A DNA stretch of 8,823 bases from an uncultured Bacteroides sp. (GTDB lineage Bacteria; Bacteroidota; Bacteroidia; Bacteroidales; Bacteroidaceae): positions 63,934 to 72,756 of the forward strand of contig NZ_CAJTSC010000012.1 of NCBI RefSeq assembly GCF_910578895.1, given 5' to 3'. A model generated the notes under the pieces. It made no database searches, was not told where the DNA came from, and saw only the letters and a list, made by a program, of their open reading frames with translations. Shown here piece by piece: positions 1 to 5,577 of the stretch; the stretch's first letter is position 1, and every line of letters begins with the position of its first letter. The position numbers and the translations under genes are program-made.

Positions 1-1336
1 CCTTTTCACGTATGGCAAGTGCACCTCGCGCGTAGACAGCTTCCGCCGAGTTTCCTGCCTTGTTGAGATAACGGCGTGCGGCTTCATAATCGTCATGTCG
101 TATGGCGGCGTTGGCGGCATTCAGGTTGGCAATCTCATCGTTCGGGAACATACGTACCGCTGTTTCAAACACATCGGTAAATTCTGCCGTACCCGGTTCG
201 TAGGTGCTTGCGACAAGATAGAATTCATTCAGGCTTAGATTTTGCGGCCGTTCCGCCATGATACGTTTAATATCTTCCGCATTGTTATAACTGCGTATAT
301 TATAATCTATGCGGTAATCCGTATGACGCAATGCCGGATAACAATACTGCAACAGGAAGCGATATTCTGCCGGATAAGTGCGTTTTATCTTTGCCTCTTT
401 TTCATCCGGATCGAGGTTGCTGTCAATCATTTCAAGTATCTCTGCGCGATGGTCGATATTGGAACTTTCCACATACCGCCGTAACCCCTTCCAGTCTTCC
501 GGTTCGTACTCCGTGACAATGATGTCATCGGCAAAATGATATAATTTTCGTATATGCTCCTTGAGCGACTTGGTACGCCCAATCGCCAAGTCGCGGTTGT
601 GTGTATAGGGACTCTCGGGCGAAGCGTATCCTTTGAGCCATACGGAAACAATAGACACGTCTCCGTCATTACGTACAGAGTCAATAGTGGCTTCTATTTT
701 GCCGAGCTCCGCCGTGTTACGGCGGTATTCGGGATAAATCACCGTTTTATTTACGGGAAAGTCGATAAATGCCGAACCGGACAGTGAGCGGCTCTTCATT
801 ATTTCAGCTTCAGGGCGTACGAACACCAGTTCCGGGAAAAACGCTTCGGTATGGCGTCCGAGTGGTCCGTCCTGTTCTGCCAGCAACGTATTGCAGCAAC
901 CGTAATCACTGCGGTGGAGCAACAGTTTTGCGCCATTCATCCAGTCAGCATAAGACAGGATATTACGGTATGTGATGTCATCGGGTTTCTCGGAGACTTT
1001 GTAACTCATCTCGTCTTTGCCGGTAAGCATACTCTCGCCGTTGCGCACATAAAAATAGTAACGGCGACGTCCGTAAATACCGATTGACGGAAGGTCGAGC
1101 GAATCCGCTCCGTTGACAAGACGTGGGGTAAGTAATACGGCACGGTTGGCTTCTACATCGAGTGTTGCTAAATCTACAGTCATTTCTACGGTAAGGTATG
1201 TGCCGTTACGTTCCATCTTGCAGTGATTGATGGAAACACCGGGTATGATGTTTGTTACATCCTGTGCAGCGGCATCCGACACACTTACCAATCCGAGTAA
1301 GGTTGCCAGTATGAATATCGTCCATTTCATGTTCAT
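1..1336 (-). CDS. DUF3868-type fimbrial operon protein, partial (C-terminus off the left edge)
   Basis: I translated this frame by hand from the minus strand: it stays open from the ATG at 1334-1336 to base 1 without a stop (about 445 codons), so the 3' end is missing. A second in-frame ATG lies at 1328-1330; residue numbers here count from it. The N-terminus is a signal peptide (hydrophobic to about residue 20, cleavage likely near AAAQ-D). A beta-rich domain follows, then an OmpA-like stretch around residues 227-262 (KGYASPES, then NRDLAIGR), then a helical, TPR-like tail from about 366 (FPNDEIANLNAANAAIRHDDYEAA region). Signal peptide, OmpA-like segment and position directly after a DUF3575 gene fit the DUF3868 family of Bacteroidales fimbriae loci, where fimbrillin genes usually follow. 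It starts 6 nt (or 12 nt) after the DUF3575 stop, so it is co-transcribed. The exact role is not established; periplasmic or outer-membrane anchoring is inferred. Confidence 0.8.
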   Translation of the reverse strand, partial: MNMKWTIFILATLLGLVSVSDAAAQDVTNIIPGVSINHCKMERNGTYLTVEMTVDLATLDVEANRAVLLTPRLVNGADSLDLPSIGIYGRRRYYFYVRNGESMLTGKDEMSYKVSEKPDDITYRNILSYADWMNGAKLLLHRSDYGCCNTLLAEQDGPLGRHTEAFFPELVFVRPEAEIMKSRSLSGSAFIDFPVNKTVIYPEYRRNTAELGKIEATIDSVRNDGDVSIVSVWLKGYASPESPYTHNRDLAIGRTKSLKEHIRKLYHFADDIIVTEYEPEDWKGLRRYVESSNIDHRAEILEMIDSNLDPDEKEAKIKRTYPAEYRFLLQYCYPALRHTDYRIDYNIRSYNNAEDIKRIMAERPQNLSLNEFYLVASTYEPGTAEFTDVFETAVRMFPNDEIANLNAANAAIRHDDYEAARRYLNKAGNSAEAVYARGALAIREK

Positions 1337-1342
1337 CGTAAT

Positions 1343-1930
1343 TTAAAAAAGGTAAACTAAATTGAGAGCCGCTTTCGTAGGTCCTACGTAATGATGCGGC
1401 TTGTTTGTTTCAAGTTTTTTCCCACACTTCGCACACGGGTATTTGTCGTAACGGGTATAAGAATAGCCTATACCGATTTCGGCTTCTAAGTTCCAATGCC
1501 GTCCCAATATCCATGCGTAACCGTAAGCCACACCTGCTCCGACGAACCAACCTTGATAGCGGGCATTTTTCAACTTGCGGGCATCGGTACCCAGAAAGTT
1601 TATTGCACCATCAATACCGCCGATGTTATACTGCCCGCCATGTAAATGTGCACCTAAAAAGTGCGCACCGAAACGATCACACAGCCAATAACGGGCTTCA
1701 GGCTGCACCGCCCAGTGCTTCCAGCGGCGATCGTGCGAGAGAGTCCACGCGTTGAATTGTCCCGTGATATCCAAAGTCCATTTCGGGGCAAGCCCCAACT
1801 CAATACCGAAGTTCGGGTTGAAAAAGCCGTCAGCGAGCAGGTTCGTCTTTAACGCTACATCCTGCGCCTTAACGCTTGAAAAAAACGTTAGCATGACAGC
1901 TATGACAGTCAATTTCAGTTTCATATTCAT
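1343..1930 (-). CDS. DUF3575 family outer-membrane protein, first gene of the phase-variable operon
   Basis: A 195-residue protein with a signal peptide (residues 1 to about 22, cleavage likely at VKA-Q). The mature part alternates short hydrophobic and aromatic beta-strands with glycines (FGIELGLAPKWTLDI near 41-55, GWFVGAGVAYGYAW at 127-140, EIGIGYSYTRY at 151-161) and ends in LVYLF with a terminal Phe, as in outer-membrane beta-barrels. These features match the DUF3575 family, found at the head of Bacteroidales fimbrial operons. A CAKC pair sits at residues 166-169 in a likely loop. ATGs at 1928-1930 and 1922-1924 are both usable; the first is kept. No TAnnTTTG box facing this gene occurs in the 518 nt upstream, so its expression probably depends on inversion of the adjacent segment. 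The molecular function is unknown. Confidence 0.85.
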   Translation of the reverse strand: MNMKLKLTVIAVMLTFFSSVKAQDVALKTNLLADGFFNPNFGIELGLAPKWTLDITGQFNAWTLSHDRRWKHWAVQPEARYWLCDRFGAHFLGAHLHGGQYNIGGIDGAINFLGTDARKLKNARYQGWFVGAGVAYGYAWILGRHWNLEAEIGIGYSYTRYDKYPCAKCGKKLETNKPHHYVGPTKAALNLVYLF

Positions 1931-2067
1931 GATATATTACAATATGTTCGTTTTATATATTCTTAATATGATATTCATCTGCAATGCATGCGTAATACGT
2001 ATACAAACCAAAGAGAATTAGCACAATACATCGTTTTTTATATACTTGCCATTTCTTTTTAAATTAC

Positions 2068-2085
2068 TTCTCTTTTTAAGAGAAA
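2068..2085 (-). repeat. Left inversion site (inverted copy)
   Basis: TTCTCTTTTTAAGAGAAA is the exact reverse complement of the two right-hand sites. Each site has 7-bp arms TTCTCTT/AAGAGAA around a central trinucleotide, TTT here and AAA in the other two, so only the centre gives the site a direction. The layout resembles a tyrosine-recombinase crossover site. Confidence 0.85.
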
Positions 2086-2169
2086 GACAGAAATAATATC
2101 ACCTTACTTTTAGGGGGTTATAGGTAAAGAATGAAAGATTTGCACAACAAATTCCCGTATCCGCTTAAC

Positions 2170-2181
2170 ATCAGATCTGAT
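2170..2181. promoter_or_regulatory. 12-bp perfect palindrome inside the invertible segment
   Basis: ATCAGATCTGAT is a perfect palindrome 33 nt upstream of the copy 1 -33 element, so it would lie upstream of the promoter in the ON state as well. Nearby, GAAAACAG (2190-2197) and CTGTTTTC (2219-2226) form an 8-bp inverted repeat reaching into the promoter spacer. Either could be a regulator site; no binding protein is identified. Confidence 0.3.
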
Positions 2182-2214
2182 TTATTCTTGAAAACAGTTT
2201 TTTTATCGGTTTTC

Positions 2215-2245
2215 ATTGCTGTTTTCTGCATTTTCACTAATTTTG
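2215..2245 (+). promoter_or_regulatory. Invertible promoter copy 1 (currently facing right)
   Basis: ATTG at 2215-2218, a 19-nt spacer and TAATTTTG at 2238-2245 fit the Bacteroides -33/-7 pattern, with one mismatch in the -33 element. Transcription would start near 2252. In this orientation it reads towards the recombinase 3' end; after inversion it would face DUF3575. Confidence 0.7.
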
Positions 2246-2258
2246 CATCCGAATACTA

Positions 2259-2276
2259 TTTCTCTTAAAAAGAGAA
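2259..2276 (+). repeat. First right-hand inversion site
   Basis: TTTCTCTTAAAAAGAGAA is an exact inverted match to 2068-2085, 173 bp apart. It lies 13 nt after the TAATTTTG box at 2238-2245, so a transcript would start just before or at the site. Confidence 0.85.
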
Positions 2277-2317
2277 CTTTACGGGTTGTATAGCGGATAT
2301 TAAAGTATTTCTATCTA

Positions 2318-2347
2318 TTCAGACAATTTATTTTTTACTTGTCTGAA
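2318..2347. repeat. 9-bp inverted repeat between the two right-hand sites
   Basis: TTCAGACAA (2318-2326) and TTGTCTGAA (2339-2347) are perfect inverted repeats around a 12-nt AT-rich loop. No T-run follows the right arm on the plus strand, so it is a poor terminator. It could be a hairpin or operator just upstream of promoter copy 2. Confidence 0.35.
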
Positions 2348-2348
2348 A

Positions 2349-2379
2349 TTTAATGTTTGCCGCATTTTCACTAATTTTG
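2349..2379 (+). promoter_or_regulatory. Invertible promoter copy 2 (currently facing right)
   Basis: The -7 box TAATTTTG at 2372-2379 is identical to copy 1. At 19-nt spacing the -33 position reads TTTA (2349-2352) instead of ATTG, because the -33 lies outside the duplicated unit. Strength may therefore differ from copy 1. The start site would be near 2386. Confidence 0.6.
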
Positions 2380-2392
2380 CATCCGAATACCA

Positions 2393-2410
2393 TTTCTCTT
2401 AAAAAGAGAA
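2393..2410 (+). repeat. Second right-hand inversion site
   Basis: This is an identical copy of 2259-2276 in the same direction, offset by 134 bp, and inverted relative to 2068-2085. It is 38 nt from the recombinase stop codon. A cross between this site and 2259-2276 would delete 134 bp rather than invert it. Confidence 0.85.
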
Positions 2411-2448
2411 CCTTATAATTGCCCGACAAATCCCGGTTCCCTTATCAG

Positions 2449-3657
2449 TTACAAAGATTTCAGTATCTGACTGTTGGCTTTATCCACGGCAGACGTATCC
2501 AGCGAAGCCAAATAGATACGTGTGGTTTTCTCGGAATCGTGTCCCATCGCCTCGCTAATGGTTGCCAATGGCACATTCTTGCTCTTGGCAATGGAGGCCC
2601 ATGCATGGCGCGCCACATAACTTGTTAGCGGTATGGTCAACCCCAGTTTTTCACCGAGTTTTTTCAGTTTGTTATTAACCTGATGGGCAGCATTCTTGTA
2701 TTGACGGCGTTCGTCCGTATCCACATTCTTTATTATCGGCAGTAAATAGGGACTTCCACCCGTATCGTACTTATCGACAATCTCGCGCATCGGTCTTTCC
2801 CATTTGATAAAAAGAAGCTGGCCTGTCTTCTGTCTGCGGTACGATAGGATGCCGTTTTGCAAATCCTTCTTTCTTAGGTAAGCCATATCAATGAATGACA
2901 TTCCACGTGTGTAGAATGAGAACATGAAGATATCCCGGGCAAAGTCCATGGCGGGAGACAACCTCAGGTCGAGTTCCCTGATTTGACGGATAATTTTCAA
3001 AGGTACGGCTCTTTTGGCGGTTTTGTCGATGCCAGTGTAGACATGCTTGAAGGGATTGCACTGCACGACCAGTTCTTTTTCAACGGCTCGGTTGTAAATG
3101 GCGCGTAATCCCCGCATATAGTAGGATGAGGTATTTGGACACACATTATTTGCATGCAGAAAGATTTCATACTCAACCATCAGATTGGAATTTACCTCTT
3201 CCAAAAGTATATCCTTCTCTCCGCAAAATCGTCCGAAACTGTTTAAGACGGTTGTATAACGCTCGGCGGTACATGTTTTGCCGATTTGTTTCAATTGCCG
3301 GACAAGTTCACGGCCAAACGATATGAATCCTCCGCTATCTGTTGATGTAAGGAAGCATTCCGCGACCTCTTCGGCTGTATAGTTTCGGGCTGCTCGTTCA
3401 AAACGAGTGATAATACTTTTGAACCGCTTGATATCTTCCGTCAAAGCGTTTTTCAAAGAAATCAAATAATTCCGGCGACCACTTCCTGTACTCGAAGGAA
3501 AGACAATTTCCGCGTTTACCGTATCCCATTCATGTGGGTAGAGTTTATAACCGGAATTGACTTGTCGTGCCATACGATTATGAATTACTTGATAAAATAC
3601 TGTGCCTTCTTTCGTTAGGATGGTAGAAGCACGAAATTTCACTTTTACTGTTGCCAT
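2449..3657 (-). CDS. Tyrosine site-specific recombinase (promoter invertase)
   Basis: A full-length 402-residue tyrosine recombinase. An N-terminal arm-type DNA-binding domain spans about residues 1-95, a SAM-like core-binding domain about 108-205, and the catalytic domain about 215-395. Catalytic residues are visible: Arg251 (TRGMSF), Lys277 (RRQKTGQ), Arg350 (TSYVARHAW), His373 (MGHDS) and nucleophile Tyr382 (RIYLASL). The first His of the usual HxxR motif is Tyr347, a change I recall as common in Bacteroidales recombinases of this type. The gene ends 38 nt from the nearest 18-bp inversion site, and no phage or transposon genes surround it. That context points to a dedicated invertase acting on 2068-2410 rather than an element integrase; its action there is inferred. 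Its start is preceded by the hairpin at 3681-3729. Confidence 0.92.
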   Translation of the reverse strand: MATVKVKFRASTILTKEGTVFYQVIHNRMARQVNSGYKLYPHEWDTVNAEIVFPSSTGSGRRNYLISLKNALTEDIKRFKSIITRFERAARNYTAEEVAECFLTSTDSGGFISFGRELVRQLKQIGKTCTAERYTTVLNSFGRFCGEKDILLEEVNSNLMVEYEIFLHANNVCPNTSSYYMRGLRAIYNRAVEKELVVQCNPFKHVYTGIDKTAKRAVPLKIIRQIRELDLRLSPAMDFARDIFMFSFYTRGMSFIDMAYLRKKDLQNGILSYRRQKTGQLLFIKWERPMREIVDKYDTGGSPYLLPIIKNVDTDERRQYKNAAHQVNNKLKKLGEKLGLTIPLTSYVARHAWASIAKSKNVPLATISEAMGHDSEKTTRIYLASLDTSAVDKANSQILKSL

Positions 3658-3680
3658 ACGATTTGTTTTTGATTTCAGCC

Positions 3681-3729
3681 AATAAAAATAAGAGCCTTCA
3701 TTTTTTTAATGAAGGCTCTTATTTTTATT
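3681..3729. terminator. Perfect 22-bp-stem hairpin in the recombinase leader
   Basis: AATAAAAATAAGAGCCTTCATT (3681-3702) is exactly complementary to 3708-3729 around a TTTTT loop. The inner part is GC-containing (GAGCC/GGCTC) and the outer part is A/T, so both strands read as hairpin plus T-rich tail, as in a bidirectional intrinsic terminator. On the minus strand it lies between the likely recombinase promoter and its start codon, so it may act as a conditional terminator. Confidence 0.7.
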
Positions 3730-3876
3730 TTTTGTGTATTTCTATAGGTAACAGCATAGACAACGGATTATATCACACTTGGCAAAAGAAACTTTCTTTC
3801 CGTATTTTAATCCAAAAATTTCATATACCTTGGTGTTTGCAATTAGTTGTTTGTCAGTGAACTTTATGTATGCTTA

Positions 3877-3903
3877 CAAATATAGATTCGCGATTTTTAG
3901 CAA
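3877..3903 (-). promoter_or_regulatory. Probable recombinase promoter
   Basis: The minus strand reads TATATTTG at 3884-3877, a full match to TAnnTTTG. A TTG lies 16 nt upstream (3903-3901), shorter than the 19 nt seen elsewhere in the window. Transcription would start near 3870, giving a leader of about 210 nt that includes the 3681-3729 hairpin. Confidence 0.5.
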
Positions 3904-3936
3904 TATTAATATTGACAAGCAATTGGTTAAAAAATA

Positions 3937-3967
3937 AAAGGGGAGTTCCAGTCGGAACATCCCCTTT
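3937..3967 (-). terminator. Intrinsic terminator of the DUF1573 gene
   Basis: AAAGGGG (3937-3943) pairs with CCCCTTT (3961-3967), and GTTCC (3945-3949) pairs with GGAAC (3954-3958). On the minus strand the stem is followed by TTTTATTTTTTAACC. It lies 22 nt past the DUF1573 stop codon. Confidence 0.8.
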
Positions 3968-3989
3968 GCTCTGTATTATAAAAAAACGC

Positions 3990-4385
3990 TTATTTGGCAT
4001 CTTTGGCAGTCATATCGCCTTCCACAAAGAGCCGTAACATTTCTGTCTTGGCATTGGTACGTAATGTGACAGACTTTTTGAAGTGTCCGGGATATTTGCC
4101 CGTGCCATTATAAGTAATTTTTATGGTTCCTGTTTTTCCGGGCATCACCGGTTCTTGTGTATATTCAGGAACCGTACATCCGCAGGATGCCACTGCCTGG
4201 TGGATTACCAACGGAGCATCACCTACATTGGTGAAAGTAAATGTACAGTTTACTACCGGACTGTTTTCGGAGAATGTTCCGAAATTATGCGTGGTCTTAT
4301 CGAATTTAATGTCCGCCTTACCTTGTGCGTTGGCATAACCGATACTCATAACCAGCATCAACATATAAAAAGCAAGTTTCTTCAT
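3990..4385 (-). CDS. Secreted DUF1573 domain protein
   Basis: A 131-residue protein with a clear signal peptide (residues 1-20, cleavage at ANA-Q) and a single DUF1573 domain from about residue 25 to 122. The family hallmarks are visible: FDKTTHNFGTF near 28-38, FTFTNVGDAPLVI at 49-61, SCGCTVPE at 67-74, PGKTGTIKITYN at 82-93, and a final strand ending in FVEGD. The fold is expected to be Ig-like. The protein is probably periplasmic or surface-exposed; no biochemical role is established for the family. It stands alone, with its own TACCTTTG box upstream and a terminator downstream, and is divergent from the ABC ATPase gene. Confidence 0.88.
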   Translation of the reverse strand: MKKLAFYMLMLVMSIGYANAQGKADIKFDKTTHNFGTFSENSPVVNCTFTFTNVGDAPLVIHQAVASCGCTVPEYTQEPVMPGKTGTIKITYNGTGKYPGHFKKSVTLRTNAKTEMLRLFVEGDMTAKDAK

Positions 4386-4414
4386 GTCTTTATCTTTTTT
4401 AGTTATACGAAGTA

Positions 4415-4422
4415 CAAAGGTA
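4415..4422 (-). promoter_or_regulatory. -7 box for the DUF1573 gene
   Basis: The minus strand reads TACCTTTG, a full TAnnTTTG match, 29 nt upstream of the start codon. No clear TTTG is present at -33. Confidence 0.6.
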
Positions 4423-4554
4423 AGTCATTTCTGTGAAAATCACTCATGCTCTGTGCGAAATTGTATTAAATCGGAATTGTTTATGCGCAGATAAGGTGGT
4501 TTCCGGCAGAGTATTTGCGTATTTCCTTAAAAATACCGAATATTGTACGTTGAA

Positions 4555-5577
4555 ATGAACAGTGAGACCATACATATAGAGAATCTTTCCATCGGCTATC
4601 CCGGCAAGGGTGATGTTAAAGTGGTGGCGGACGGTATTTGTGCCTGCATAAACAGCGGCGAGCTGACCTGCCTGCTGGGTGCCAATGGAGTGGGCAAGTC
4701 TACGTTACTCCGTACGTTGTCCGCTTTCCAACCCAAGTTGGGGGGAGAGATACGTATTTTGGGAAAAGAGATTGAAACCTATACGGACAAGCAGTTGTCA
4801 CGTATCATCAGTGTGGTATTGACGGAAAAGTGCGATGTCCGTAACATGTCCGTTGCGGAAGTGGTAGGGTTGGGCCGTACTCCTTATACCGGTTTTTGGG
4901 GTGCACTGGCAAAAGAGGACGAGCAGGTGATGGATTGTTCCATGGCTATGGTAGGCATTTCTCATTTGGCATCCCGGATGATACATACGTTGAGTGATGG
5001 CGAGCGGCAAAAAGTGATGATAGCTAAAGCACTTGCACAGGAAACGCCGGTGATTTACTTGGATGAACCTACTGCTTTTCTTGACTTTCCCAGTAAAGTA
5101 GAAATGATGCAACTACTGCATCGTCTCAGCAGGCAGACAGACAAGACTATTTTCCTCTCTACGCATGACCTTGAACTGGCTCTGCAGATAGCTGACAGAA
5201 TTTGGCTGATGGACAAGGCAAACGGTATTATTACCGGTACCCCCGAAGACCTTGCGTTGGACGGCAGTCTTGACCGTTTCTTTACCCGCAAAGGTATTGC
5301 ATTCGATGCTGAAACCGGATTATTCAGGGTGGATAATGAATGTACTTCACAGATACGTCTTGTGGGTAAGGGGCAGAGATATGCGATGGTGCGTAAAGCA
5401 CTGCGACGTCACGGTATACTTGCCGGTTGCGATGTGGTATCGGAAACATACATTGAAACGGAAGACGGGCAGGAGTGCGGCGATTTCGTACTGCACCGGC
5501 CTGGCAGAGCACCGGTCCGGTTTGCCAGCATTGCAGATTTGCTATCGGCGGCTGTACTCCATTTCGGCTTTCGCTAA
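4555..5577 (+). CDS. FecE/BtuD-type ABC transporter ATPase with C-terminal extension
   Basis: ATP-binding subunit of the iron-siderophore/heme/cobalamin importer class. I start it at the ATG at 4555 (340 residues); a TTG four codons upstream at 4543 is in frame but less likely. Visible motifs: Walker A GANGVGKST (42-50), ABC signature LSDGERQKV (146-154), Walker B VIYLDEPT (166-173) and switch His204 (STHDLE). The segment where a Q-loop glutamine is expected reads VVLTEK (87-92). The ATPase core ends near residue 245; about 95 further residues (FFTRKGIAFD onward) form an extra domain beyond the roughly 250-260 residues usual for this class. No permease or binding-protein gene is adjacent, so partners must lie elsewhere. 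It overlaps the convergent nucleotidyltransferase by 36 nt. Substrate cannot be assigned. Confidence 0.88.
   Translation: MNSETIHIENLSIGYPGKGDVKVVADGICACINSGELTCLLGANGVGKSTLLRTLSAFQPKLGGEIRILGKEIETYTDKQLSRIISVVLTEKCDVRNMSVAEVVGLGRTPYTGFWGALAKEDEQVMDCSMAMVGISHLASRMIHTLSDGERQKVMIAKALAQETPVIYLDEPTAFLDFPSKVEMMQLLHRLSRQTDKTIFLSTHDLELALQIADRIWLMDKANGIITGTPEDLALDGSLDRFFTRKGIAFDAETGLFRVDNECTSQIRLVGKGQRYAMVRKALRRHGILAGCDVVSETYIETEDGQECGDFVLHRPGRAPVRFASIADLLSAAVLHFGFR

Larger units (their letters stand above)
2068..2410. other. Invertible promoter segment, shown in the OFF orientation
   Basis: This is the core of the 518-bp gene-free gap (1931-2448). It is bounded by an 18-bp site at 2068-2085 and by inverted copies at 2259-2276 and 2393-2410, next to a tyrosine recombinase gene. 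Two plus-strand TAATTTTG boxes (2238-2245, 2372-2379) point away from the minus-strand DUF3575 operon. No CAAANNTA (a leftward -7 box) was found between 1931 and 2448. Reflection about 2068/2276 or 2068/2410 would put a -7 box at 2099-2106 facing DUF3575, with a leader of about 160 nt. The repeats and boxes are seen directly; inversion itself is inferred from the general behaviour of Bacteroides recombinase-linked invertible promoters. Confidence 0.8.
2228..2411 (+). repeat. 50-bp direct repeat carrying promoter box plus inversion site (2228-2277 and 2362-2411)
   Basis: Bases 2228-2277 and 2362-2411 are the same apart from one change (T at 2257, C at 2391). The unit runs from GCATTTTCAC through TAATTTTGCATCCGAATAC into the 18-bp inversion site. 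Identity stops immediately on both sides apart from a few chance matches. The promoter box and recombination site were therefore duplicated together, keeping the box-to-site distance fixed. Confidence 0.9.
3658..3989 (-). other. Gene-free leader region of the recombinase (332 nt)
   Basis: This stretch holds, on the minus strand, the DUF1573 terminator (3937-3967), a good -7 box (3877-3884), about 140 nt of AT-rich leader and a 22-bp-stem hairpin (3681-3729) ending 23 nt before the recombinase start. Two short open frames occur in the leader: five codons at 3807-3824, and ten codons (MLLPIEIHKK) at 3725-3757 whose stop overlaps the hairpin. Neither shows independent evidence of translation. 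Confidence 0.6.

Noticed and set aside
1752..2021. 89-codon plus-strand frame reaching into the switch region
   Set aside because: It is mostly antisense to DUF3575 and the remainder is low-complexity AT-rich sequence.
2260..2276. TTCTCTT/AAGAGAA palindromes as simple terminators
   Set aside because: The 7-bp AT-rich stems with 3-nt loops lack T-runs, and the exact inverted copy beside a recombinase explains them better.
2068..2410. Repeated 18-bp sites as a CRISPR array
   Set aside because: There are only three copies, one is inverted, spacing is uneven and no cas genes are present.
2449..3657. Recombinase as the integrase of a mobile element
   Set aside because: No att-like target tRNA, mobilisation, excisionase or phage genes are nearby, while matching inverted sites lie next to its stop codon.
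4543..4554. TTG start for the ABC ATPase
   Set aside because: An ATG four codons downstream at 4555 is in frame and sits at the expected distance from the first beta-strand of the ATPase fold.
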